Positions 28,510 through 37,506 of a stretch of 64,000 nucleotides of DNA are shown here, piece by piece. The position numbers and the translations under genes were made by a program. The stretch's first letter is position 1. Each line of letters opens with the position of its first letter. The notes beneath the pieces were generated by a model. It saw only the letters and a program-made list of their open reading frames with translations, was not told where the DNA came from and did no database searches. Origin of the DNA: Rhodobacteraceae bacterium F11138 (GTDB lineage Bacteria > Pseudomonadota > Alphaproteobacteria > Rhodobacterales > Rhodobacteraceae); the NCBI GenBank assembly GCA_016521575.1, contig JAEKDP010000001.1, forward strand, positions 539,894 through 603,893, written 5' to 3'.

Positions 28510-29424
28510 ATGATGAATCCGATTAGAAAAAAGAACCGGGCGTGCGGCCGACCTGATATCCCCGGGAACGGTGCGGCGCATGGTGTCCTGCCGGTGTTGT
28601 TGCCGCTTGACCGAACCAAACAGGGGTTCTGCCGCTTTACTGCGCTGCCCTATGTTCACCTGACCATGTGGCATGGTTTCATAATCGCCGCGACCCTGTT
28701 TCTGATGGCAAGTGGCGCTGCGGCGGCCACCGGAGAGCCGGTGGCGACCATGCTGGAAACCCTGATCAAATGGACGCCGCTCTTGCTGAGTGGTTTCGGG
28801 CTGAACCTGTTGATGAGCGCGGTTGCGATGGTTCTGGGGTCTATCGTCGGCATCGGGCTGGGTCTGTGTCAGATTTCGTTGATGCCCCGGGTGCGCACGG
28901 GTTCCTGGCTGTTGACGCAGTTGCTGCGCAACAGCCCGTGGCTGGTGACGCTGTTCTATGTGATGTATCTGATCCCGTTCGAATTTCACCTGTTCGGGTA
29001 TCTCATCATCCTGCCGGACTGGGTCAAGGCGACCTTCGGTCTGTCGCTGCCGGTTTTGGCCAATGTGTCGGAAATCGTGCGGGGCGGAGTGCAGTCCATT
29101 CCCGAAACCCAATGGGAATCCGCACGGTCCCTGGCTTTTACGCGCCGCCAGACGCTGTGGATGATTATCCTGCCGCAATGCGCCAAGCGGATGTTGCCGC
29201 CCTGGATGAACCTTTACGCCATTGTCACCATGGCCACCGTTCTGGGCAATATCGTCGGCGTCACCGAAGCATTGACGCTGACCCGGGACATCATCGCGGC
29301 AGAGGCGCGGACAGAGGTTCTGTTGCCGATGTATGGCTACATCCTGTTCCTCTTCTTTATCTACATTTTTCCGATCTCCCGCTTGACCGTTTATCTTGAA
29401 CGCAAGTGGGCCGTCGACGCTTGA
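28510..29424 (+). CDS. Amino-acid ABC transporter permease, second subunit with long N-terminus
   Basis: This 304-residue protein shows the permease motifs LLRNSPWLVTLFYVMYL and ESARSLAFTRRQTLWMI with several membrane segments. Its first 75 residues are extra compared with its partner: a basic stretch, then a signal-like hydrophobic segment around FIIAATLFLMASG. The ATG at 28510 comes one base after the previous stop and lacks a clear ribosome-binding site, so translation is probably coupled. A later start at 28666 is possible. Confidence 0.85.
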   Translation: MMNPIRKKNRACGRPDIPGNGAAHGVLPVLLPLDRTKQGFCRFTALPYVHLTMWHGFIIAATLFLMASGAAAATGEPVATMLETLIKWTPLLLSGFGLNLLMSAVAMVLGSIVGIGLGLCQISLMPRVRTGSWLLTQLLRNSPWLVTLFYVMYLIPFEFHLFGYLIILPDWVKATFGLSLPVLANVSEIVRGGVQSIPETQWESARSLAFTRRQTLWMIILPQCAKRMLPPWMNLYAIVTMATVLGNIVGVTEALTLTRDIIAAEARTEVLLPMYGYILFLFFIYIFPISRLTVYLERKWAVDA

Positions 29425-29438
29425 AACGAGGCAACCAA

Positions 29439-30185
29439 ATGAATTCTTCCGATGAAAAAATCCAGGTGTCTCTGCGGGATGTACGCAAGTCCTTTGGTGC
29501 GCTCGAAGTCATCAAAGGCGTGTCCATGGATGTCCGAAAAGGCGAGGTGGTCTGCATCATTGGCCCTTCCGGCTCGGGGAAATCCACCTTGTTGCGCTGC
29601 ATCAACGCGCTGGTTCCGATTGATCAGGGTTCGATCGATGTTTGCGGTATCCAGGTCAACGACCCTGATCTGGACGAATTGGAACTGCGTCGCCGCATCG
29701 GGATGGTGTTCCAAAGCTATAACCTGTTCCCGCACCGCACGGCGCTGCAGAATGTGATGATGGCACCGATCCATGTGTTGAAACAGGACAAGGCCGAGGT
29801 TGAACAGCGGGCGCGCGCCCTGCTGGAGAAGGTACGCCTGTCCGAGAAGGCCGATGCCTTTCCCGGCGAGCTGTCGGGCGGACAACAGCAACGCGTCGCG
29901 ATTGCGCGCAGCCTTGCCATGCGTCCCGAGGTCATGATGTTTGACGAAGTCACGGCCGCCCTGGACCCTGAAACCGTCAACGAAGTGCTTTTCGCCATTC
30001 GGGAACTGGCCGAAGACGGCATGACCTGTGTGCTGGTGACACATGAAATGGCTTTTGCGCGTGAGATCGCCGATCGTGTGTATTTCACCGACCGGGGCGT
30101 GATCGTCGAATACGGCCCCCCGGCTGAGCTGTTCGGCAATCCGCAGGATCCGCGAACCCAGGATTTTCTTGGACAGATTCTTTAA
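29439..30185 (+). CDS. Amino-acid ABC transporter ATPase (GlnQ type)
   Basis: This 248-residue ATPase has Walker A GPSGSGKSTLL, the Q-loop MVFQSYNLFPHRT, signature LSGGQQQRVAIARSLA and Walker B VMMFDEVTAALDPE. The start at 29439 follows GAGG seven bases upstream. It completes the importer encoded from 26805 and leads directly into soxB, with 24 bases between the genes. Confidence 0.93.
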   Translation: MNSSDEKIQVSLRDVRKSFGALEVIKGVSMDVRKGEVVCIIGPSGSGKSTLLRCINALVPIDQGSIDVCGIQVNDPDLDELELRRRIGMVFQSYNLFPHRTALQNVMMAPIHVLKQDKAEVEQRARALLEKVRLSEKADAFPGELSGGQQQRVAIARSLAMRPEVMMFDEVTAALDPETVNEVLFAIRELAEDGMTCVLVTHEMAFAREIADRVYFTDRGVIVEYGPPAELFGNPQDPRTQDFLGQIL

Positions 30186-30209
30186 CCCGGCTGACAGGAT
30201 TTTCGACAA

Positions 30210-31463
30210 ATGCGGTACTCAGTTTGGGCCCTGGCGCGCAATGCCTTGTCCGGGCACAGGGCCTGGCCCATGGCGTGGAAAAACCCCGCGCCGAAAAAGC
30301 ATTATGATGTGGTGATCATCGGCGGCGGCGGTCACGGGCTTGCCACGGCCTATTATCTTGCGAAACGTCATGGCGTGACCAATGTCGCGGTGCTTGAGAA
30401 AGGCTGGATCGGCGGGGGGAATACGGCCCGGAACACCACGATTGTTCGGGCAAATTATTTCCTGCCGCCGAATTCGCATTTCTACGAACATTCCCTGAAA
30501 CTGTGGGAAGGTCTGACGCAAGAGTTGAACTTCAATCTGATGTTCAGCCAGCGCGGGGTCATAAACCTGTGCCATTCCCCTGCCGAACTGGACGGGTTTG
30601 CGCGGCGCTACAATTCGAACCGGCAGAACGGCACCGACGGGGACATGCTGTCGATGGATGAGTTGCGCAAACTGGTGCCGGCCCTTGATGTGTCGCCCGC
30701 CGCGCGTTTCCCTGTGGTTGGCGGCGTGATCCAGCGCCGGGCCGGCACGGCGCGCCATGATGCGGTGGCCTGGGGATATGCGCGGGCTGCGGATGCTCTT
30801 GGCGTTGATATCATACAGAATTGCGAGGTCACCGGGCTGCGCATGGATGGCGGGGCCGTCACCGGCGTGGAAACCACGAAGGGTGAGTTTTCGGCCGCCA
30901 AGGTCGGGATTGCCGTGGCAGGGCACAGCGGGCATCTTGCCGAGATGGCCGGGCTGCGTCTGCCGATCGAAACGCATCTGCTTCAGGCCATGGTATCCGA
31001 ACCGATCAAGCCGTTTCTGGATCACGTTGTGTCTTCGGGGGCGCATCATGTCTATGTCAGCCAGACCGACAAGGGAGAGTTGGTCATAGGCGGGCAACTG
31101 GACGGGTACAATTCGTTCAGCCAGCGCGGCAGTTTCGCGCGCATCGAAGACATCACCGCCGGTATGCTTGCGCTGTTCCCGCAAACCCGATCATTGCGCT
31201 TGATGCGCAAATGGGCCGGCGCGGTGGATATGACCATGGATGGCAGCCCGATCATCGCCAAGCTGCCGGTTGACGGGCTCTATCTGAATGGCGGCTGGTG
31301 CTATGGCGGGTTCAAGGCGACCCCGGCCGGCGGCTGGTGCTTTGCGCATACAATCGCCAAGGACGCACCGCATGATCTCAACCGTGCGTATACCCTGGAA
31401 CGGTTTTCACGGAACGCCCTGATCAACGAGCGCGGCGCGGGCAACCGCCCCGGTCTGCATTGA
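30210..31463 (+). CDS. soxB: Sarcosine oxidase subunit beta
   Basis: This is the catalytic flavin subunit of heterotetrameric sarcosine oxidase, which oxidatively demethylates N-methylglycine. The 417-residue protein has the dinucleotide-binding motif VVIIGGGGHGLATA at 34-47, the RNTTIVRANY segment, and H183 in GTARHDA, the likely site of covalent FMN attachment. The N-terminal RYSVWALARNALSGH stretch is typical of SoxB and supports the 30210 start. The order B-D-A-G is the standard one. Related amine substrates cannot be excluded. Confidence 0.92.
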   Translation: MRYSVWALARNALSGHRAWPMAWKNPAPKKHYDVVIIGGGGHGLATAYYLAKRHGVTNVAVLEKGWIGGGNTARNTTIVRANYFLPPNSHFYEHSLKLWEGLTQELNFNLMFSQRGVINLCHSPAELDGFARRYNSNRQNGTDGDMLSMDELRKLVPALDVSPAARFPVVGGVIQRRAGTARHDAVAWGYARAADALGVDIIQNCEVTGLRMDGGAVTGVETTKGEFSAAKVGIAVAGHSGHLAEMAGLRLPIETHLLQAMVSEPIKPFLDHVVSSGAHHVYVSQTDKGELVIGGQLDGYNSFSQRGSFARIEDITAGMLALFPQTRSLRLMRKWAGAVDMTMDGSPIIAKLPVDGLYLNGGWCYGGFKATPAGGWCFAHTIAKDAPHDLNRAYTLERFSRNALINERGAGNRPGLH

Positions 31464-31544
31464 GGATCTGTTGATGCGAAAAAGCGGGAAAAAACCGGCT
31501 GGCGCGGCTTCGGCGTTCCACCCGAAATCAGGGGAAACGGTATC

Positions 31545-31814
31545 ATGATGTTGATTACCTGTCCGTTCTGCGGCCCTCGTGCCGATACGGAGTATGTGTA
31601 TGGCGCTGCTGCGGGGCAGGGCTATCCGGCACCCGATGCGCAACAGCACGAGCTGACGGAATATCTGTTCCTGCGCGACAACCCCAAGGGCTGGCACCGC
31701 GAACTTTGGGTGCATCGCCATGGTTGTGGCCAGTGGGTCGAAGTGGAACGCAACACGCTGACCCATGAAATCCGGCAGGTTCAGGCGCTCTTGCAACACG
31801 AAGGAAAAGAATGA
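31545..31814 (+). CDS. soxD: Sarcosine oxidase subunit delta
   Basis: This 89-residue zinc-binding subunit has the N-terminal C-P-F-C-G motif and a second ligand group in HRHGCGQWVEVERNT, both characteristic of SoxD. It stabilises the alpha/beta complex. The stop overlaps the soxA start (ATGATGG), so subunit synthesis is coupled. The 81 bases between soxB and soxD hold no gene. Confidence 0.9.
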   Translation: MMLITCPFCGPRADTEYVYGAAAGQGYPAPDAQQHELTEYLFLRDNPKGWHRELWVHRHGCGQWVEVERNTLTHEIRQVQALLQHEGKE

Positions 31815-34780
31815 TGGCGCGCAAGGCGGATCTATCGGACGCGGCCATGCTTGCCGAAGCGACGGTGACTTTCACGTTCGATGGCAAGACATTCACCGGA
31901 CGGGCAGGCGATACCGTGGCTTCGGCACTGTTGGCCAATGACGTGCATATGGTGGCGCGCAGTTTCAAATACCATCGGCCACGCGGTATCATCAGCATCG
32001 GCAGCGAAGAGCCATGCGCCTTGTTGACCGTCACAGAAAACGGCACGACGGAACCCAACACACGCGCCACCCAGATCCCGCTGCAGGATGGGCTGCAGTT
32101 GCGCAGCCAGAACCGATGGCCATCGCTTGGCACAGATGTCTTCGGTGTGTTGAACCGGTTTTCGGCCTTCTTTCCTGCGGGGTTCTATTACAAGACATTC
32201 ATGGGACCAAAAGGGGCCTGGCCCTTTTATGAGCGCATAATTCGACGCATGGCCGGTCTGGGGCAGGCACCTGAAATGCCGGATCCAGCGCGCTATGAAA
32301 GCAATTTCGCCCATTGCGATGTGTTGGTCGCGGGCGGCGGCGCGGCGGGGCTGTCGGCGGCGCTGGCAGCCGGGCGCAGTGGTGCGCGGGTCATGCTTGC
32401 CGAGGAACAGGATCACACCGGGCTTGGCCTGCTGCCCGAAAGCGCAACCATCGACGGGTGCGCGCCGCGCGACTGGGCCGCGGCCATGTTGCGCGCCCTG
32501 CAAGACCTGCCGAACGTCAGGATTTTGCAGGCAACGACCGTTGCGGGTGTTTACGATCACAACTTTGTCACCCTGACCGAGCGACGCCCTTTGTTGAACG
32601 GCGATGCTCCGCAGCCGCGCCAGCGATTGTGGAAGCTGCGCGCGCGCGAAATCGTCATGGCAACCGGTGCTGCGGAACGGCCGGTTCTTTTTGCCAACAA
32701 CGATCTTCCCGGCGTCATGCTGTCCTCGGCGGTCCGGGCCTATGCGGACCGCTACGGGGTGCTTGCAGGCAAACAGGCGGTCGTTGCGACCAGCCATGAT
32801 GGCGGGTGTCTTACGGCCTGTGCCCTGGCGGATCATGGCATATCCATTGGCGCTGTTGTCGACAGCCGCGCGACCTGCGCGCCGGATGTGGCGGCGGCGC
32901 TTGCGAAGCGGGGTATCGGGTATATCGCGTCTTCGGACGTGGTTGCGGCAACAGGTAGGAAGCATGTCACGGGGGCCGAAATTCGGGACCGCGCAACCGG
33001 GCAGACGCATCGGGTTGACTGCGATCTGGTCGCCATGGCAGGCGGCTGGTCGCCCAATGCGCATCTTTACGCCCATACGCGGCGTCCGTTGGAATACGAC
33101 AGGACGCTTGGCGCGTTCGTACCCGGAAACGAGGCGCCGAATTTTCATTCCGCCGGTGCCTGTGCGGGCAAGTTCGGTCTGGCGGCTGCGATCGCAGGCG
33201 GAACCGAGGCCGGACAGGCCGCCGCGGCCAGCTGTGGTCTTGCCGTCGATCAGACAGAGCGGCCCCGGGTCATCGGACAGGATTATCCCGTTGCTCCGCC
33301 CGATGGAATTCCTGCCGGTCTCAGGGAAAAAAGCACATTCGTTGACTTGCAGAACGATGTCACCATGGCGGATATCCGGCTGGCCACGCGCGAAAACTAT
33401 GCCGCTGTCGAACATCTCAAACGTTATACGACCCTTGGCATGGGGACGGATCAGGGCAAGCTGGGCAATCTGAACGGGCTGGCCGTGCTGGCCGATCTGC
33501 GCGGCGTGGATGTGGCGCAGCTGGGCACAACGACGTTCCGCCCACCCTATACGCCCATCACATTTGCCGCCGTGCAAGGACAGGATCACGGCGAGGCCCA
33601 TCATCCGGTCCGGCGCGGTCCGGCGCATGATGCCCATGAACGTCTCGGCGCGGTCTGGACCAATGCGGGGCTGTGGAAGCGTCCACAATTCTATCCGCGC
33701 CCCGGCGAAACCGACCTTGAGGCGGTGAACCGCGAGGTTCTCGCCGTGCGCAGCGGCGCGGGCATCGTCGATGTCTCGACCCTGGGCAAGATCGACATTC
33801 AGGGCCCCGGTGCGATCGAGTTGCTTGAACGGGTCTACATGAACGGCTTTCGCAGCTTGCCGGTCGGCAAGGGGAGGTATGGCGTGATGCTGCGCGAAGA
33901 TGGCATGGTGTTTGACGACGGCGTGACGATGCGCCTGTCCGAGACGCATTTCCTGATGAGCACGACAACGGGTCAGGTCCAGCAGGTCCATGAACATCTG
34001 ACCCGGCAGCTGGCGGACCGATGGCCCGGACCGGATGTCTTTGTCACGGATGTGACCGAGAACTGGTTTTCATGCGCGTTGGCGGGGCCAAAGGCGCGCG
34101 AGGTTCTGGCCGGGCTTACGGATATCGACCTGTCGCCGGACGCGCTGCCGTTCATGGGCTGCGCGCAGGGCAAGGTTGCAGGGCTGGATGCACGGCTGTT
34201 CCGTATCAGCTTTTCGGGCGAACTGTCCTATGAAATCAATGTCTCAAGCGATTGCGGCGCGGCGCTTTGGAACCGGTTGCTGGACCATGGTGCGCCTATG
34301 GGGTTGATCCATTATGGCGTTGAATCCATGGGGGTCATGCGGGTGGAAAAAGGGCTGTTCGTCGTCGGTCGCGAAGCGGATGGACGCATGACGGCAGACG
34401 ATCTGGGCCTTGGCCGCATGGCGAGCCGCAAAAAGGACTATATCGGCGCACAGGCCCAGCGATTGCCGGGCGTGACGGGAGCGGGGCGGCGACAGCTGGT
34501 CGGGTTGCGCCCAGTCGATGCCGCACAGACCATTCCGCGCGGCGCAAGCATCATTGCCGCGGACGCACCCGACGGACCCGCGCCGCCCATCGGCCATGTG
34601 ACGTCGCAAGTCTTCAGCCCGCATCTGAAGTCCTCGATTGCACTGGCTGCCATAGAGGACGGGCGCGCCCGCATGGATACGCAGGTTCTGGCGGCGGGAC
34701 CGCTGGAAGGACGCCGCGTCGCCGCAACGATTGTCGATCCGGTCTTCATCGACCCCCAGGGAGAACGCCTGCATGCCTGA
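31811..34780 (+). CDS. soxA: Sarcosine oxidase subunit alpha
   Basis: The 989-residue alpha subunit holds an N-terminal ferredoxin-like domain (about 17-100) without an evident iron-sulfur cysteine set, a nucleotide-binding domain with GGGAAG at 175-180, and a C-terminal aminomethyltransferase (GcvT-like) domain from about 610 that transfers the one-carbon unit to tetrahydrofolate. Length and order match the family. It overlaps soxD and soxG. Confidence 0.93.
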   Translation: MMARKADLSDAAMLAEATVTFTFDGKTFTGRAGDTVASALLANDVHMVARSFKYHRPRGIISIGSEEPCALLTVTENGTTEPNTRATQIPLQDGLQLRSQNRWPSLGTDVFGVLNRFSAFFPAGFYYKTFMGPKGAWPFYERIIRRMAGLGQAPEMPDPARYESNFAHCDVLVAGGGAAGLSAALAAGRSGARVMLAEEQDHTGLGLLPESATIDGCAPRDWAAAMLRALQDLPNVRILQATTVAGVYDHNFVTLTERRPLLNGDAPQPRQRLWKLRAREIVMATGAAERPVLFANNDLPGVMLSSAVRAYADRYGVLAGKQAVVATSHDGGCLTACALADHGISIGAVVDSRATCAPDVAAALAKRGIGYIASSDVVAATGRKHVTGAEIRDRATGQTHRVDCDLVAMAGGWSPNAHLYAHTRRPLEYDRTLGAFVPGNEAPNFHSAGACAGKFGLAAAIAGGTEAGQAAAASCGLAVDQTERPRVIGQDYPVAPPDGIPAGLREKSTFVDLQNDVTMADIRLATRENYAAVEHLKRYTTLGMGTDQGKLGNLNGLAVLADLRGVDVAQLGTTTFRPPYTPITFAAVQGQDHGEAHHPVRRGPAHDAHERLGAVWTNAGLWKRPQFYPRPGETDLEAVNREVLAVRSGAGIVDVSTLGKIDIQGPGAIELLERVYMNGFRSLPVGKGRYGVMLREDGMVFDDGVTMRLSETHFLMSTTTGQVQQVHEHLTRQLADRWPGPDVFVTDVTENWFSCALAGPKAREVLAGLTDIDLSPDALPFMGCAQGKVAGLDARLFRISFSGELSYEINVSSDCGAALWNRLLDHGAPMGLIHYGVESMGVMRVEKGLFVVGREADGRMTADDLGLGRMASRKKDYIGAQAQRLPGVTGAGRRQLVGLRPVDAAQTIPRGASIIAADAPDGPAPPIGHVTSQVFSPHLKSSIALAAIEDGRARMDTQVLAAGPLEGRRVAATIVDPVFIDPQGERLHA

Positions 34781-35396
34781 TCCCAATGAAATCAGCGGCC
34801 CGCTTGCGGGCTTTCCGGATGCACCGCTGTGCGATGCGGGGCAAGGCGGGCTCGCTCTTGGTCCTTGTCGCGATCAGGGCAAACTGTTGATCAAGCTTTC
34901 CGCCGGGGATGTCGATGCGCGTTCTGCGCTGGCGGCGGCGCTGGCGACCGAAATCCCAGAACGACATTCCCGTTTGCTGCCCACGGCGCGGGTGCTTGCG
35001 ATGGCGCCGCGGGAATGGTTGTGGCATGGACCCGACGCGGAATTGCAGGACGTGAAAGACCGGGTTGCGGCGGCGCTTGCGCCCAGACCGTCGGCGCTGA
35101 TCGATATGTCATCCGGTCTGGTGGGGGTTTTGGTAAAAGGACGCAGGGCCGCGGAATTGTTGCAGGCGGGATGCCCGGTGGATCTTTCGGAGACCGTGTT
35201 CCTCAAGGGTCATGTCGCGCGCAGCCTTTTCGGGCGGTATTCCGTCACCGTCCTGCGCGGTACGGATGAGACCGAATTTACCGTGTATGTGGTGCGCAGC
35301 TATGCCCGGTCACTCTGTGCAAGCATGATTGCACAAGCCGCGCATTGGGGGGTATCCTGGTTGCAATACGACAGGGCCCCAGCGACCATGGGCTAG
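34773..35396 (+). CDS. soxG: Sarcosine oxidase subunit gamma
   Basis: The 207-residue product follows soxA with an eight-base overlap. The ATG at 34773 is preferred because AGGGAG lies upstream. Segments such as LPTARVLAMAPREWLWHGPD and VDLSETVFLKGHVARSLF are typical of the SoxG/GcvT-like gamma subunit. It completes the soxBDAG set. Confidence 0.88.
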   Translation: MPDPNEISGPLAGFPDAPLCDAGQGGLALGPCRDQGKLLIKLSAGDVDARSALAAALATEIPERHSRLLPTARVLAMAPREWLWHGPDAELQDVKDRVAAALAPRPSALIDMSSGLVGVLVKGRRAAELLQAGCPVDLSETVFLKGHVARSLFGRYSVTVLRGTDETEFTVYVVRSYARSLCASMIAQAAHWGVSWLQYDRAPATMG

Positions 35397-35500
35397 ATAC
35401 GCGCCCGGTGACAGGTTCGAATTGCTGACGTCTTTCGGGCTTTCCGGGTCGGGTTTGGGGAAGCTCTGGTAGGGGTGAAATAGTCGAAACCAGAGATCTC

Positions 35501-36241
35501 ATGAGTAAAGAGAAACACAAGAACAACGAAAAACTATCGGACGGAATCGCCCGCCGCCTTCTCTTGGATATCGAAGCCGGTGTTTATCCGGTGGATTCCA
35601 GCCTGCCGCCTGAACTGCAGCTGATGAAGGACATGAATGTCAGCCGGTTCACCATCCGCGAGGCGATGACAAAACTGACGGATTGGGGGCTGGTCGAGCG
35701 CCGCCGCCGGATCGGGACGCGGGTCATCGCATCCAGAAGGAAGAAACGCTACGGGCTGTCGCTGCAAACGCAGGACGAGCTGCTTTCCTATCTGGGTGAG
35801 ACAGAGTTGCACGTCGTGGGCCATGAACTTGTTTCGGGCAAGGATCTTTGCAGCCTGGTCGATGTCGAGGAAGACCAGAAATGGTGGAAGGTCGACACCT
35901 ATCGCACCATGCCCGGATCGGATCTGCCACTGTCCTGGACCGAAATATATCTGCCGCAAGACTTCAAAGCCGTGATTGAACATATCGGATCGCGGCGGGG
36001 TTCGACCTTTCAGCTGCTTGAAGAATACTGCGGCGAGATTCCGACTCTGATCCGGCAAACGCTGTCGGGCACGACGCTGCCGGTGCCGATTGCAAAGCAG
36101 ATGAAACTGAGCCCGCAAATGGCGACGCTCAAATTCTTGCGGAATTTCTACAACGCCGATGATCGGCTGATCGAGGTGGCGCTCAGCTACTATCCCGAGG
36201 GCAGTTTTGAGTACAAGACCGACCTTCAGTTGGAAACATAG
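35501..36241 (+). CDS. GntR-family regulator with UTRA effector domain
   Basis: This 246-residue protein has an N-terminal winged helix (about 10-77, with VSRFTIREAMTKLTDWGLVERRRR) and a UTRA small-molecule domain from about 85 to 240. It follows soxG by 104 bases on the same strand and is a probable regulator of the amino-acid importer/sox operon. Its effector is unknown. It converges with the PLP-lyase gene after 17 bases. Confidence 0.88.
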   Translation: MSKEKHKNNEKLSDGIARRLLLDIEAGVYPVDSSLPPELQLMKDMNVSRFTIREAMTKLTDWGLVERRRRIGTRVIASRRKKRYGLSLQTQDELLSYLGETELHVVGHELVSGKDLCSLVDVEEDQKWWKVDTYRTMPGSDLPLSWTEIYLPQDFKAVIEHIGSRRGSTFQLLEEYCGEIPTLIRQTLSGTTLPVPIAKQMKLSPQMATLKFLRNFYNADDRLIEVALSYYPEGSFEYKTDLQLET

Positions 36242-36258
36242 CCCCGGTCCGTCGTGTT

Positions 36259-37461
36259 TCAGCGCTTTGCCGCATGTTGTTGCAACAGTTTCAGACCGTT
36301 TTTCAGATCTGCAATCAGATCGTCTGTATCCTCCAGCCCGATATGCAGCCGGAACATCAGCCGCTCTGCCGATTTCTGGTCAGCGGTTCGCGTGATCGCG
36401 CCGGTGACAGGCAGAACAAGGCTTTCATATCCGCCCCATGATGCGCCAATGCCAAACAGCTGCAAGCCGTCGATCATCGCGACCATGTCGTCGTAGGAAT
36501 AGTCCGGCGTTAGTTCCACGCTGAACAACCCGCAGGCCCCGGTGAAGTCGCGTTTCCAGATCTCATGCCCGGGCGTGTCGGGCAGGCCGGGATGCAGGAC
36601 CTGCGCGACTTCGGGCTGTTCCCGCAGCCACCCGGCGACGCGCAGACCGGCCTGCATATGCGCGCGCAGCCGCACGTTCAGCGTGCGCAGACCGCGCAGG
36701 GCCAGCCAGCAATCGTCGGGGCTGGCAAAATGGCCAAGGCTTGTCGAAACAGTGCGCACCCGTTCATAATCAGAATCTGAATTGGTGGTGATTGCGCCCA
36801 GCATCACGTCGGAATGGCCACCGATATACTTGGTGGCCGCCTGAATCGAGCAATCCACCCCATGTTCGAAGGGCGCGAACAGGGAAAAACCCCATGTGTT
36901 GTCCATCACCAGTTTGACGCCGACATCTTTTGCAATCCGGGACAGCATCGGCACGTCCTGCATTTCCATCGTATGGCTGCCCGGGCTTTCACAATAGATC
37001 ATCGTCGTGTTGTCACGCATCAGTGCACGCAATCCGGCTTCGTCGATATCGGGCGGATAGAAGGTAAATTCCATGCCGCAATCGGTGCCCATGCCTGTCA
37101 GGAAATTCCGGGTCGGGCCATATACGGTATCGGGAAACAGCCCGTGCCGCCCGTTCTTCACATAGGCAAAAAGCGCGGTCGTGACCGCAGCCAGCCCCGT
37201 GGACACGATTTGGCATCGGGTGCCGCCCTCGATCTCGGCGATGGCATCTTCCAGGTGAAAATGCGTGGGGCCCCCTTTCAATCCGTATGACAAGACCTGA
37301 TCAAAGGGTCGTTCGCGCGTCGCGTTTCGCATGGCGACCGTGGGAAAGAGCACGGTCGAGCCGCGCTCTAGCGGGGGGTTGACGAAGGCCGGGTGGTCCG
37401 CATGGTTTCGCCCCATGTGAACCAGACGTGTCGCCCTGCCAAGTTTCTTCTTGTCGCTCAT
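36259..37461 (-). CDS. PLP-dependent Cys/Met metabolism enzyme, cystathionine beta-lyase-like
   Basis: This 400-residue enzyme of the cystathionine lyase/synthase family has D187 (LVMDNTWG) for the pyridine ring and the PLP lysine K211 in AATKYIGGHSDVMLG. The YGLKGGPTHFHLED and ESPGSHTMEMQDV segments are typical of MetC. It lies last in an operon with a rhodanese and a cysteine-dioxygenase-like gene, so it may release sulfide or a thiol from a cysteine derivative rather than act in methionine synthesis. The start has AGGGA upstream. Confidence 0.87.
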   Translation of the reverse strand: MSDKKKLGRATRLVHMGRNHADHPAFVNPPLERGSTVLFPTVAMRNATRERPFDQVLSYGLKGGPTHFHLEDAIAEIEGGTRCQIVSTGLAAVTTALFAYVKNGRHGLFPDTVYGPTRNFLTGMGTDCGMEFTFYPPDIDEAGLRALMRDNTTMIYCESPGSHTMEMQDVPMLSRIAKDVGVKLVMDNTWGFSLFAPFEHGVDCSIQAATKYIGGHSDVMLGAITTNSDSDYERVRTVSTSLGHFASPDDCWLALRGLRTLNVRLRAHMQAGLRVAGWLREQPEVAQVLHPGLPDTPGHEIWKRDFTGACGLFSVELTPDYSYDDMVAMIDGLQLFGIGASWGGYESLVLPVTGAITRTADQKSAERLMFRLHIGLEDTDDLIADLKNGLKLLQQHAAKR

Positions 37462-37506
37462 GTCGAAGTCCCTGTGTTCGGGCCGCAGGATTGGATGGGG
37501 TCGGAT

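Noticed and set aside
31832-33997. A 721-codon open frame antisense to soxA
   Set aside because: It mirrors soxA in a GC-rich region where antisense frames stay open by chance, and its translation shows no recognisable domain.
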